The notes beneath the pieces are model-generated. The model was given only the letters and a program-made list of their open reading frames with translations, ran no database searches and was not told the origin of the DNA. From NCBI GenBank assembly GCA_013176395.1, contig JABMLP010000004.1, positions 1,178,001 to 1,242,000 on the forward strand: a DNA stretch of 64,000 nucleotides. The letters run 5' to 3'. Shown one piece after another: positions 46,821-58,504 of this stretch. Origin of the DNA: Venturia oleaginea. Lineage: Eukaryota; Ascomycota; Dothideomycetes; Venturiales; Venturiaceae. The position numbers were made by a program, and so were the translations under genes. How positions within the stretch are numbered: position 1 is the stretch's first letter; the number at the start of each line of letters is the position of its first letter.

Positions 46821-48823
46821 CCTACGCAGGCTCCTAGGAACATTCAGTCTCAGGACTAACTGCTCGAAAGCACGTCTTCGCCTCTTTCGATGTCGTGAGG
46901 ATTGTATCGGATCACCATGACGCTGAACTGGCGTTGGTGTGGTGGTCCTTCATGGTAGGAGAAGTCCTTCTCGACGCAGATTATTTCTTTTTGGCGGGGG
47001 AACATCACAAATCGCCTGGGGCTAACAGAATACATAGCATGACTTGAGCAATCTGATTGGCTGCCAATCCTTCATAGGTTTGATTTCCCATCCACCAGAA
47101 GGAGTAACAATTCATTCTAAGTCAGTAGTAGTGTCGTTCTTAGGCACTGCAGGATCCGCTGGTCCCAGAAACCACGGGACAAGAATGGCGACACTTTAGC
47201 CTCTCTGCAATTATGTTTGCATATGCCATGTGCATATTCTAGCTCAAGATCAGAAAAGAAAAACGACGATATTGTGCTGAAGTTAAAAATTTCTATTATA
47301 AGTTACAACTTTGGAACTGCGGGAATTATAGCACACTCTGCCTTGTAGCATGTACGAGTATGTGAGAGTCAGAAGTCAAATTACCCGGCTCCACTTTATA
47401 GTCATTAAGGTTTACCACATTGACGGCCTGTGGTATACACACCCGGAAGACGGGAAAGCCATTGGTTATACATCTGCATCAACACCAGCATATTCCAAAT
47501 TGCACATTCCTGGACCAAACTCCGTGCTCGGCATCCGGGACGAGCCTTGTTCGGGCCGTAAAGGAACTTGCAGATCAAGCGTTAGCCAATGTATGGAGTA
47601 TGGGGACATATATTTCCAGCTCGAAGAAGACTAACTGGCTGCTGGTTCAACACAGCTGTGATGGTGCATGGTGGGTATGGCACCATTTATGTGCTCAATT
47701 CTATCACAACTAATTGTAGAGCCTAATTCTCCATGATAGAATATGTACGTAGGAAAGCGGAGTGAGATTGTTGTTTGGATGGTGGTTGAGATGTAGTAGT
47801 GTCACACCGTGCCCTACGCAGACCCACGTGGTGTTGTACACCACCTTACACGCTGCGACCTATAGACAACAATTACAGCCACAATTACAACCACAGGATG
47901 CAACAATAGACCTAAAAGGTTTAGATACAAGTAACTCGCAATTGTGTGCGGTTGATTGCGTGCTAAGGATCGACCTTGGGATCGTCGCTATGCAGGAACG
48001 AAACCATTTGATCAAAAATGTCGTGCCTAACCCTTTCCCCTTTCATAACCTTGAACAACCCCAAGGTTACAAGGTATCTCTCAAGGTATCTCTCATAAAC
48101 ACTCTAGATCTCTTTTGTTATGTGACCGCATATAGCAGAAAATATTGGTAGTATTCATCGAGGCGTCTCGGGAATAACTCGAGCGTTTCAGCCTTGCCAA
48201 AATCCCACAACACGACTCTCGGAAAAGATTGGGCTTTAATTGCTGTATCACACAGAGTTAGCCTGATGCCCAAAAGTGCTAAGTGAAAATGACAGATTCA
48301 CTTAGCTCCGGAATTTCAACCAACGTCTTTCTCCATTCCCAGATTTTCGGCACAGTGGCGGAAATCTTTCCATTCGCGAACGCAATAGCCAATAATCATT
48401 TCCTCTACTTCGCACCACCCCTGCATCCTAATAAAATCAAATTCCATTTCCTCGAATATCGTCTCCCCTGATTCCTACAATCATTACACTCCATTTACCC
48501 CAACTTCACTTCAGCAGCATTAACATCATCCTTCCCCTCCCATCATCAATCGGCCCAAGAAAATCATCCTTCTCCTCTTTTCAAGCAAAAGTTTACCACT
48601 AGCCTTCAAATTCAGCTCATCAAGCACAACCCATACATCTCTTCTTCATTTCGCCCTGTTTAGAACTGCGTCTGCGGCTGGTCCGGGAAGTGGCCTTGCT
48701 GCTTCTGCCAAGACTGAAATTCTGGAATCAGGTTGGAGGGATATTTGAATATTTGCTGATGCTGTGGTGGATGGGGGACCGAAAGTTGTAAGATTGATTT
48801 CTTAGAAGCGGATTAGACCGTCG
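46821..48823. other. Gene-poor stretch
   Basis: No supported gene is visible over 2 kb. Overlapping open frames at 47350-47713 and 47762-48151 lack ATG starts that fit and lack domains. A small perfect hairpin GTGGTG-TTGTA-CACCAC sits near 47829-47845, and short tandem duplications (AAGGTATCTCTC twice near 48072; CCACAATTACA-type near 47878) suggest degraded repeat sequence. Confidence 0.35.
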
Positions 48824-49477
48824 TTACGCTCTGGTCTTTGGTTGCCATTTAAAAAGTGCCGCTCCTGGCTTCTCCAGCACTATACCTTTCAAGCTTTCTT
48901 TGTTCTCTGGACTTTCGGAAGGTGAAAGGATGGAGAGTTTAGTGGTGGAAGAAGTGATGTGTGTCCACCCCTGGATCCATTGAAAGTGTTGATTAGTAAT
49001 GGCGTTGCTTCCGTTTTTGAAGGTCATATAGGTGGAGAGAGAGAGTGTGTGTGAGCTTTGGTGTCTGGAGGGAGAGGCACGCGGGATGTTCGTTGCGGGG
49101 CTGGTAGCGAAGTGTGCCCTGGGTATGTTAACGTCCTGAAGGCGGATGAAGCGTAACATCACTCTCCGTCCTTCCTCACTTCGATTACAACTACTCCTCA
49201 GATTGATAACACCCACCCATATTGAAGCAGCATTGGCGCCTCGACTCGTGAGGGTAACTTTCTGAGAGTCCACTTGATTGGAGTCCACGCTGACCAAAAA
49301 AATAGCTCTCGAGGCAGATTCGCACAGGCAGGAGCATATTTCGACATTCCGAGCTAATGGGTCAAAGAGAACTAGGATAAAGGGTAGATGTGAGCCACTC
49401 ACAATGGTTCCAGGCTTCGGTATCATGCCCGAGGTCCATTGGGAATTGGAGCAAGAGCAAGAAACGAACAAGAACAT
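48824..49477 (-). CDS. Hypothetical ORF, uncertain
   Basis: An ATG-initiated frame of 217 codons runs without a stop, longer than expected by chance. The C-terminal third (TKLSILSPSESPENKESLKG) looks protein-like, but the N-terminal part is Cys/Ser-rich and has no domain I know. The opposite strand has an overlapping ATG frame (49405-49625) with a heptad-like stretch (ICARIAQLESQVGELQDLMD) that could instead be the real coding region. I cannot decide between them, and both may be fortuitous. Confidence 0.25.
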   Translation of the reverse strand: MFLFVSCSCSNSQWTSGMIPKPGTIVSGSHLPFILVLFDPLARNVEICSCLCESASRAIFLVSVDSNQVDSQKVTLTSRGANAASIWVGVINLRSSCNRSEEGRRVMLRFIRLQDVNIPRAHFATSPATNIPRASPSRHQSSHTLSLSTYMTFKNGSNAITNQHFQWIQGWTHITSSTTKLSILSPSESPENKESLKGIVLEKPGAALFKWQPKTRA

Positions 49478-49625
49478 CTGTGCGAGGATTGCACAATTGG
49501 AGAGTCAAGTGGGAGAGCTTCAAGACTTGATGGACATCGCTGCGATAGAACTGGCTTCAATACCCGCAAACTCTGCTGGGAACACACTTCTATTTGGAAA
49601 TCATGCTCACACCGTAGTTCGATAA

Positions 49626-51387
49626 GACGACACTCTGGTAAGTATGTCTGTTTAACAACACTGGCTCTTGTTGATATACCATAGGGCTTGCTGTGACGCC
49701 TACGATGGCTGAGCAAACAGAACCTACGTTGGTAAATTGTCCAGCCAGGCTACTTCAATCGATACTGATATCGAATAGAACCTCCTACGTCACCTACAGA
49801 TCGTAAGTCAGTTCATCTTGACGACGGTAAAGCTTGTCGACCTTCGCGGCATTACATTTCGAAATATCTCCGTCCTGCAATCCCAACAGCTCCCTCAGGC
49901 TTTCATTCGAATTTGCAGTGATATCAATGTCATCGTCAAATACTCGCGTCTCGCTCAAGCCACCGCTGGTGGATCAGCAAATGCCATCTTGCAAGGCGCT
50001 GAGGCGGATCCCATCTTGTTTACCCAATGGGTCACGCACAGCATTCTCGAGAATACAGAGGGTGTTTGTTTGGCAAGTGTCCGTATCACGGATAGGCAGT
50101 TACTTCCACGCACTCAACTTGTCACGACCGCATCTTGGGAAGCAGCTTTGCTAGGCAATCCACGAGTTGTCCAGGGGACTTGCTGCTTGAGGTCATGATT
50201 CATTAGCTTACATTACCGACAAGTAGGGATCCCTTACCTTGGTGCGCTGGTTCTGGATGATGTCTCTTCACTTGGAATTGGAAATGTGCTGGTATGTGCA
50301 GGGGACCAGATGGTAGCTTCAATTTAGCTGGCGGCGGATGTACCATGCTAGGGATTGTAGCTCAACCAAGGCAGTTACAACAATCAACAAGTCATCGTTG
50401 CCATGCCTCGTCACTTCAGTGAAGTGAAAACTCCATAATTACCAGAGGCTGAACTACATGATAGAGTTCTTACTAGTGTCGACATGAGCGGATGTCCAGC
50501 TGCAGCAATTCATTACCCATGAACTCTTGAGCAATCGTTGGCATATATATATACCTGATACCTAATCTACAGACCGAGAGCTATAGATTTCCATCAATTC
50601 CATCCTCAAGATGGCTGTAATTCCACGAAATTTTGGACTGGAGAGTATTAGCCAAGCCCGTTTGTCGGAGAAGGTGACGAGAGCGACAGAGCAGGATATG
50701 ATGAAGTGATTTGACGTAGGTAGGCAAGGCCTTTGATTATCGAGGGTTTACAAACAATTTACATGTTCTGACACAGTGTCGCCTCTGGCATATAGAGAGT
50801 CGTACAAAGGCTTTGTGATCAGTGCTTATGAATCCGTGTGTTCTCTTTAATAGCACTCAAACTCCCGGCGACGAACGGGATGTGTAGGTCGTATCTGTGT
50901 CCGCCGTATTGAATCCTGCAGTGCGAGAAGTGGTCATTGTGTTGGCGTATCGTACCCCCCCTCCCTGTCGCCTTCCCACTACTCTATCAGACTCGACCAA
51001 CAGTAGCATCAGTCCAACTGAAGCACGCAACCAACAGACAACACCACGCCCTCTCTCTCAGCCATCCCCCACCGCGTCTCTCCTTTACATCTGCGACACG
51101 CTGCACGTTTGACTTTGTCGCATGTTCCAGCGTATTACTGTTCGCTAGCCCAAGCGGCAGGAGACTGCGAAACACAGCACTGCCACACCCTAGGCCCATG
51201 CAGAGGGACCTTAAGCTGCTAAGCCTCCACGGCACCGACCTCCACGACCTCTGACGAACCACCCTGACCACACTACCTATCTGTCACACACGAGAGGAGG
51301 GTGAACAAGGACAATCTTTGTCTGCAAAGATAGACACGCCATTGCGACTGAAGCCCCTGCGGCAAGGCAGCGAGCATACAGGACATC
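49626..51387. other. Intergenic region upstream of hulA
   Basis: An open plus frame at 49818-50198 has no ATG start and no recognisable domain. The last few hundred bases, with C-rich and CT-rich tracts near 50950-51070, are probably the hulA promoter and leader. Confidence 0.35.
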
Positions 51388-54233
51388 ATGTCCTCGTCAC
51401 AGCCAAACAACCTGCGCCTAACCAGTGCGTTCTGCTACCGCCAGAATCCAATGGGTGCATTCTGCTGACATATGTCTAGTTATCGCAGCTGATGGCCTGT
51501 ACAAACGAGATGTCTTCCGTACTTTTCTCCAGGCACTGGCAGAATGGAGAGCTCAGCTAACAAGCAGGCTACAGGCTTTCCAGATCCTTTTGCCGTCGCC
51601 ACGGTCAACGGAGAGCAGACCAGGACGACGAGCGTGATCAAGAAGACTCTGAACCCGTACTGGAACGAGAGTTTTGACATGTAAGACGCAATCCCTCTGT
51701 TCTTGTGAGGTGGGGTGCTGACATCACTAGGCGAGTTACTGAAGATAGCGTCCTCGCGGTTCAGATATTTGACCAGAAGAAGTTCAAGAAGAAGGATCAA
51801 GGCTTCCTTGGAGTTGTCAATGTGCGGATTGGGAATGTTATGGACTTGGATGCTGGCGGAGATGGTATGATCTCTCGGCCCAAACCCCAAATCCGCTCGA
51901 CACATCCATCTGACCACTTAAATCATAGAGATGCTTACCAGGGACCTGAAAAAGTCCACTGATAACATGGTTGTACACGGCAAGCTAATCCTCAATTTGT
52001 CAACGAACCTCACACAACCCATAAGCCAGGCCAACGCTGCTGGTGCAAACCGACCTACACAACCCCTCGTTCCTGCCGCCAACGGTGCCGTAACGCCTGC
52101 TGCGCAATCCACAGCCTCGTTACATCCCGAATCTACGAGCTTCTCGAACAGACCCTCAACCTCACAGAGATCGAGCATGGCTAATCCCCAACCACCTCCC
52201 GGTGTTGGTCCGGTCCCAGCTCTATCCGCCAACGGTGCGCGAGGCGGAAGCAATTTTAATCAGTTCGAGGACCAACAAGGCCGGCTGCCACCAGGCTGGG
52301 AAAGAAGAGAAGACCATTTAGGTCGGACATATTATGTGGACCACAATACTCGCCAGACTACATGGGTAAGGCCAAGTGCTCAAGGATTCTCTGAGAGTGG
52401 CCAGCGAGCGGCGATGGAAGCACAAACACAGATCGAGCGAACCAGGCATCAGAACCGTATGTTGCCAGAGGATCGCACGGGAGCCAACTCGCCCACCTTG
52501 CCCGACAGCCGAGCATCGCCGCCTCCACCTTCAGCTGCGACTCCCAGTGCTGGCCCCCCTGGAGCTGCTGGAGCTGCTGGAGCTGCCGCTGCCGCTTCGA
52601 TGATGGCAACTGGAGCCACTACAGCTGGTACAGGGGAACTGCCATCAGGCTGGGAACAGCGACATACTCCAGAAGGAAGAGCATACTTTGTGGATCACAA
52701 TACTCGTACAACAACCTGGGTAGATCCTCGCAGACAACAGTATATCCGCATGTATGGCAACAATGCCAACGGGAGTACTATTCAACAGCAACCAGTTTCT
52801 CAACTTGGACCACTCCCCAGCGGGTGGGAAATGCGCCTTACAAACACCGCCCGAGTTTACTTTGTCGACCACAACACCAAAACGACAACTTGGGACGATC
52901 CTAGATTACCATCATCTTTGGACCAAAATGTGCCGCAGTATAAGCGTGATTTCAGGCGCAAGCTTATTTACTTCCGTTCTCAACCAGCCATGCGGATTCT
53001 GTCTGGCCAGTGCCATGTCAAGGTTCGCAGAACTCATATTTTCGAGGATTCGTATCATGAGATCATGCGACAAAGTGCTGCTGAGCTCAAAAAGAGACTA
53101 ATGATCAAATTCGACGGTGAAGACGGTCTCGATTACGGAGGTCTTTCGAGGTGAGTCTAAACTCCGCATCACTCCGGCCGGGTATATGCTGATCCAGAAC
53201 AGAGAATTTTTCTTCTTACTTTCACACGAAATGTTTAATCCATTTTACTGTTTGTTCGAATACTCCGCCCACGACAATTACACACTCCAGATCAACCCGC
53301 ATTCTGGAATCAACCCCGAGCATCTCAACTACTTCAAATTCATCGGCCGTGTTGTTGGTCTTGCCATTTTCCACAGACGATTTTTGGATGCCTTCTTTAT
53401 TGGAGCCTTTTACAAAATGATTCTACGCAAGAAGGTCTCGCTACAGGATATGGAAGGTGTGGACGCCGATTTCCATCGCAACTTGACTTGGACTCTAGAG
53501 AACGACATCGATGGCGTTTTGGATCTTACGTTTTCCACGGATGATGAGCGATTTGGCGAAACTGTTACCCTTGATTTGAAAGAAAACGGACAAAATATTG
53601 AGGTGACGAACGATAACAAGAAGGAATACGTTGAGTAAGTCTTGACAATACCCCAGTTTAAGAGAAAGTACTGACAGCATTAGTCTCATCACTGAATGGC
53701 GTATTCAGAAGCGAGTGGACGAACAATTCCAGGCCTTTGTTTCTGGCTTCAACGAGCTCATTCCTGTCGATTTGGTTAACGTCTTTGACGAGCGCGAGCT
53801 CGAACTCCTCATCGGTGGTATTGCTGATATCGATGTTGACGACTGGAAGAAGCATACAGACTACCGCGGCTACACAGAATCCGATGAAGTTGTCCAACAT
53901 TTCTGGAAGTGTATCCGTTCCTGGGACGCCGAACAGAAATCTCGACTTCTGCAATTTGCGACCGGAACATCCAGAATTCCCGTCAATGGCTTCAAGGATT
54001 TGCAAGGAAGTGATGGGCCAAGGAGATTTACTATTGAGAAAGCTGGAGAGCCTGGTCAATTGCCCAAGAGTCATACCTGGTATGTCTCAAACCTTTGCAC
54101 TTGTCATCGAACCATTACTAACACTATCAATAGCTTCAATCGTCTTGATTTACCACCATATAAGAGTTTTGAACAACTAAACCACAAGCTTACGATTGCG
54201 GTTGAGGAGACTGTTGGTTTTGGGCAGGAGTAA
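51388..54233 (+). CDS. hulA: HECT-type E3 ubiquitin ligase HulA/Rsp5
   Basis: This NEDD4-family ligase ubiquitinates plasma-membrane transporters with arrestin adaptors. Eight exons, with introns at 51425-51479, 51519-51574, 51681-51730, 51865-51928, 53151-53202, 53635-53683 and 54080-54133, encode 821 residues. A C2 domain (residues about 7-105) is spread over four small exons. Three WW domains follow near 224 ([20 protein letters not shown]), 343 ([20 protein letters not shown]) and 400 ([20 protein letters not shown]). The HECT domain fills the C-terminal 340 residues. The catalytic Cys is residue 789 in LPKSHTCFNRLDLP, and intron 7 splits its codon. The end GFGQE is the conserved Rsp5 C-terminus. 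An Ala/Gly tract ([11 protein letters not shown]) lies between WW1 and WW2. Confidence 0.96.
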
Positions 54234-54825
54234 GCTATGTTTGTACGCTGCATTTTTTCTTTTGAGTTCAGCTTGGACCGACAAAGAGCGGGTTTAGTTT
54301 CATGTTTTGGTTGGGAGGCTCGTCTCTTGACTCTTGGGTGGGCTGTATGGAACTGTGTAAGTAGTCAGCCGATACATTGGAATAAAGGATTGAGATTCAT
54401 TACCGGGCGTTTCATTGATGATTGAGGGGGAAAATATCACTCGCTCTTGGAGGTATAGTTATGCTACATTGCCATTCTCTTGAACGTCCACCCGCCTCCC
54501 TGGGCATTTTGCAACAAGGCGGATTTCTCACGTTACTGCACGTCTTGTCTTGTTACCAACAAAAAAACGGCGTCGCCAATTCAAAGCCCTTTTAACAACA
54601 ACCTCAACATGACTTGGCGTGCCTGACTCGAGACCGATAAGGGGAAATTCCTAGCAATCTGATTACGAAACCGCGCCAGAAGTTTATAGATGGATATCTG
54701 AAAACCCAGAATTTGGAAATAGAATAGTGTGATTTATGACTTGTTCGCACAGGGAGTGAGAGGGGAACGCCATTTATAGTTTGCCTCAACCATAACACAA
54801 AAGATCATGAACTCAACTGCGCCAT
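54234..54825. other. Convergent intergenic region
   Basis: This is the spacer between the stops of hulA and the P-loop kinase. Nothing beyond 3' flanks is seen. Confidence 0.45.
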
Positions 54826-55700
54826 CTAACAAATACACAAAGTGATATCACAAGAATCAGCCGCCGCAATGGTCGGTCTCGACGCTTTCCTCTCCTGCCC
54901 CTGTACGCGTCCATCAGGCGCCCACTCGGCATCCTCCCTACTCTCAATAACCTCATCCAACCCCACCTGGTTCTCAACAATCTCCTTTCCATTCACCAAA
55001 TCGATCTCGTCTGCCCTCTTGGCTGCTTCTTGCTCGTCTGCCGCGATGCCTGCTTTCACGTGTCTCCTTATCAAGCGCTCCCTTGCTGTGTCGAAGGGGA
55101 CGGAAACGAACCATATTTCGTCCATTAGTTCTGCGGCGGTGTCCCAGGGGGGTTTGGAGAGGGCGCAGTAATTCCCTTCGAAGATGCAGATGCGCATGTG
55201 AGGGGAAATTGGGATGTCATCTTCGACCGGATCCTTAATCTTGTGGTCGAAACTGGGTGCGTACAGCGTCTTTGACTCTGGTAACAGAGGTCCTCGTAAT
55301 CGTTGTACTAGGGAGAGGTATTTTTGGCCGTTGAAGGTGTAGACTGCGCCTCGTCGCTTGTGGGCTGTTTCTGGGTCTGGGAGAGAGGAGAGTTGGGTGC
55401 GGGTTAGGTGGTAGCCGTCCATTGGGATTGCGGCAGCGATGCCATTTCCCGATGAGGCTGTGCCGGGGGAGGATTTGAGGTGGAGGTCGTTTAGGCGCGT
55501 GGAGAGGGTTGTAGAGAGGGTTGTTTTGCCTGAGCCTGGGATTCCGGAGATGGCTATTAGGTAGCGTTGGGAACGAGGGATTGTTTGGAATTTGTCTGTT
55601 CTTGGAGGTTACGAGGGAGCTTTGGGATGGAGATGGGGGAATGAACGAAGTAGTACTTACCCCATATTTTCTCCACGAGGCGGGTGACTTGGGCTTCCAT
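54826..55700 (-). CDS. P-loop kinase, uridine kinase/YFH7-like
   Basis: One intron (55596-55660) gives 269 residues. Walker A is GIPGSGKTT near residue 30, followed by IPMDGYHLTRTQLSSL, the substrate-binding DGYH motif of the uridine kinase / phosphoribulokinase / pantothenate kinase superfamily. IFEGNYCAL matches the Walker B region of the yeast YFH7 group, and RLIRRHVKAGIAADEQEA the lid. The true substrate of this branch is not known. The last 40 residues are charged and end in a Cys-containing tail. It converges on hulA. Confidence 0.85.
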
Positions 55701-56667
55701 TGTGAGGGGCTTCGCAAGTTGAATTCGTGAGCTTGAAGCTTACAATGAACGAGCTTCGAGTTACAAAGCTAACAAACAGTGAATTGAGCGTAGCAGCAAA
55801 GGTACCTATGGAGACCTAAAAGTCCCACTTGGCTTAAACAAACATGGCAATGACAGCATCAGCACACACCGCCGCCCCCTTATCTCGCGAGATGGATAGA
55901 TGTTTGTTGTTCAGTTCTTGTAAGATCGTCGCAACAGCTAGAGGTTCTAAGCTTGAGCTGTCTGCTGTCATCCGGGCCGCGGGGTCACCAACGCACGATC
56001 CGATCCGCTGACGTACGACGTGGGATGTTCAGCCTCGTGGTGGGGAACCGGACTCGCTTGGTGCTCGGGTTGTCCATCCACGTCCCCATACATGTCTTTC
56101 AAAAAAGGAATTCCTATTCTTGGGACGATGTGAAGACCCTTGTTTCTGGATTCCATAATCGGGAGATAGCGGAGTGGGATGTTCAGCCTCGTTGACACTG
56201 CCCGTCTTGGTAGCCAAGAACTGACTTACAATCCATCTGCCGCGAAACCCATCATGGATGATATGCAATTGATTTATTTCCGATACTCTGGATTCCGGTC
56301 CACGTGGACTGTAAAGAAGAATATAGGGAGTAGAGCGTGGTACCACAAAATTGGTTGTCATAGACACTACTCGAGAATGATATGGTTATCACAAAGAGCG
56401 AGAAAATGTCCAGGAAGATGTGGATGCGGTATAGCTAGACGAGGTTTCTCCCAAACGCCAAAAATCCCATTGCCAGATCCATCCTCCCAGGGTAATCATT
56501 GAAACAACCGTCTTGAACCCCGACCAAAACACCATGCCAATCCATTCTTCACACAATTAAATTGATAACAACAATGAAAGTGAGGCGTTGCCACATGATT
56601 GCTTTGCCTCAATCAAATAATCCTAACACCTTCATCACAACCGCGTCAAATTCTCGACCATCCAGTG
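55701..56667. other. Intergenic region with a 19-bp direct repeat
   Basis: No gene is supported. GTGGGATGTTCAGCCTCGT occurs twice, at 56020-56038 and 56174-56192. Minus-strand frames around both copies are short. The left end is the kinase promoter. Confidence 0.45.
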
Positions 56668-57868
56668 TTAGTCCCGTGCCTTTTCTTTACCTTTGCCTTT
56701 GCCTTTGCCACAGAATCGCAACGTGTTCTCCTCTTCTTCTTCTTTGGCCTCCTCTGGTTCCCCTTCTTTCCATTCACTGGGCCGCCTGCTTGAGCGTCCG
56801 GGTATTTCGGGATAATCTCTCGGAGAAGTGGCCAGTGGGCTGGGAAGGCCTGAAATACTGCCATTGATACTGTCAGTCCTTCCATGTCCAAGCAATCCAC
56901 TTCTTATGCTCGTGCTATCAATACCCTGCTTCACGGAGTAATAGCTATTGCGTTCGGAAATCAACGCCGGTGCATTGACTCCCGTGGCAGAGTAAACACT
57001 TGCGCGCTCGGCTGAAGCAAGTCCACCTGCAGCTCGATCAACATTACTGCTGAGAACGCTGAGAGGTAAAGACTCCCGGCTGTTGCCCCAAAGTGAAGAT
57101 GGCGCAAGAGCACGCACTGAAGCGTTCGTATCCAAGGAGTTGCGTCGTCGGCGTTTCGAAGAGGATGCCAGTGTCATGATTGAGGCATCATCGCTAAGTA
57201 CGCCATTTGCCGTTGCCGCTCCAAATGTATGTGGGTTCGGCGCTAAATGGCTGGGTACTGCGGACGCTGGCGTAGGGGAAATAGGATACTGGTGAGAGAA
57301 CTTGCACTTGAGCGGGTGTTGAAGCTGGTGCGTTCAGCATCGCCGAGGGCGCGGTGGATTGTATCGTGGTCAGAGTGGTAGTAAGAGACTCTGAAGAGTT
57401 CTGTGGTGAAGAAAATGTGCTATTGCGACCATCGTACGTGGCTCCACCGGTTCTGGAGGTGCCTGTTTTTGACTGTACATCTGAATATATTGTTTCGGCA
57501 TTGGTTGCCAGCGTCGGAGCTGCCGATTTATTGCTTCTCACAGGCACGTTGGCGTTGCTCGCCGAATCTTCGTATGATGTAAAGCTGCCGACTCGCGGCA
57601 AAGTTGGGGCGTATGAGGATGCGCCTGCGCCGCTGAGGATACTTGGAGGAGCGGCAGATTTATGGAGATGGCTGGATTCGGGGTATGGGTTGTTCTTGAC
57701 GTTCCAGTGCTTTCTCGCGCGCGAGAGACTATGATTGTGAGCTTTCTGCTCGTGGTCGGCTGGTGAGGCAGAAGCTCTGTTCTTGAACTTTTCTAACCTC
57801 TTCATCCAGCTTGAGAATGGGCCTCGTCCCTTGTGGCGGGCTGTAAGGAAGCGAGTTAGTCTTGACAT
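56668..57868 (-). pseudogene. Conserved Ser-rich fungal protein of unknown function, one-base frameshift
   Basis: The first frame (ATG at 57868) encodes a basic start (MSRLTRFLTARHKGRGPFSS) and a Ser/Ala/Thr-rich region down to about 57305. A second frame continues to 56668 with HQYPISPTPASAVPSHLAP, DDASIMTLASSSKRRRRNSL, NASVRALAPSSLWG, RESLPLSVLS and a charged tail (EEEEENTLRFCGKGKGKGKE). The two differ by one base near 57301 (one extra G on the coding strand in CAAGTTCTCTCAC); no intron of normal length resolves it. The combined layout of about 400 residues resembles a widespread Pezizomycotina protein often labelled, without real support, as a polycystin-like channel; I see no membrane segments. 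The frameshift may be a sequence error. Confidence 0.6.
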
Positions 57869-58504
57869 GGTGATTACAGGGCATTTTAGGTATGTTGGGG
57901 GGTGGCAGAATGTATAGTAATAGATTCTATTGCTCCGTTGGCAGACAGGTGTAACGTACCAAGTAGTCGTGTTGGCGGCTCAGCAGTAGCCATGGTTGAT
58001 TCGATGCTTCACTCACTCAAACGAATGGATTGGGCGTGTGTTAGGTATAGGGATATGGTGGGGGGTGCCGGTTTGGGAGAGTGAAGTTGTTCTTGTAGGC
58101 AGCTGTTGGCCAGTGTTGTGTTTATTCTGGGACCTCGATTGGAATATTCCAATGCCGGGTGCCGGGTCCCGCCATCAGCTGTTAGGAGGTAAGATCTCCT
58201 AGTATGTCGTCGACGGCTTGTTCAATTACCAAGAAAAGATTCTGGGATGGATTATGTGTTCGATATATACAGGGCTGATGGGCGGATCGTGACACCCAAA
58301 TCCTTCACGGCCACTATAACTCGGTAGAGGTACCTGCCCCTTAATCTATCGCCCGTGATCGACGAACAAGGCACTGTCCACACTCATCACCTCCAGCCAT
58401 CATTCCGTCACCACAAGGCAATCAACCCGTAAAGCTTCTCACCTCCCCCAGCCATCCCGAAGAGAGGCCATTCGATCAATGGCAAGAATTAAGAAAGCCG
58501 GAAT
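57869..58504. other. Divergent promoter region
   Basis: This 636-bp spacer lies between two divergent starts (the Ser-rich protein and MLH3) and probably carries both promoters. No gene is visible inside. Confidence 0.45.

Noticed and set aside
47350..48151. Overlapping plus frames in the gene-poor stretch
   Set aside because: They are in different frames and lack suitable ATG starts and any known motif; local short duplications suggest degraded repeats.
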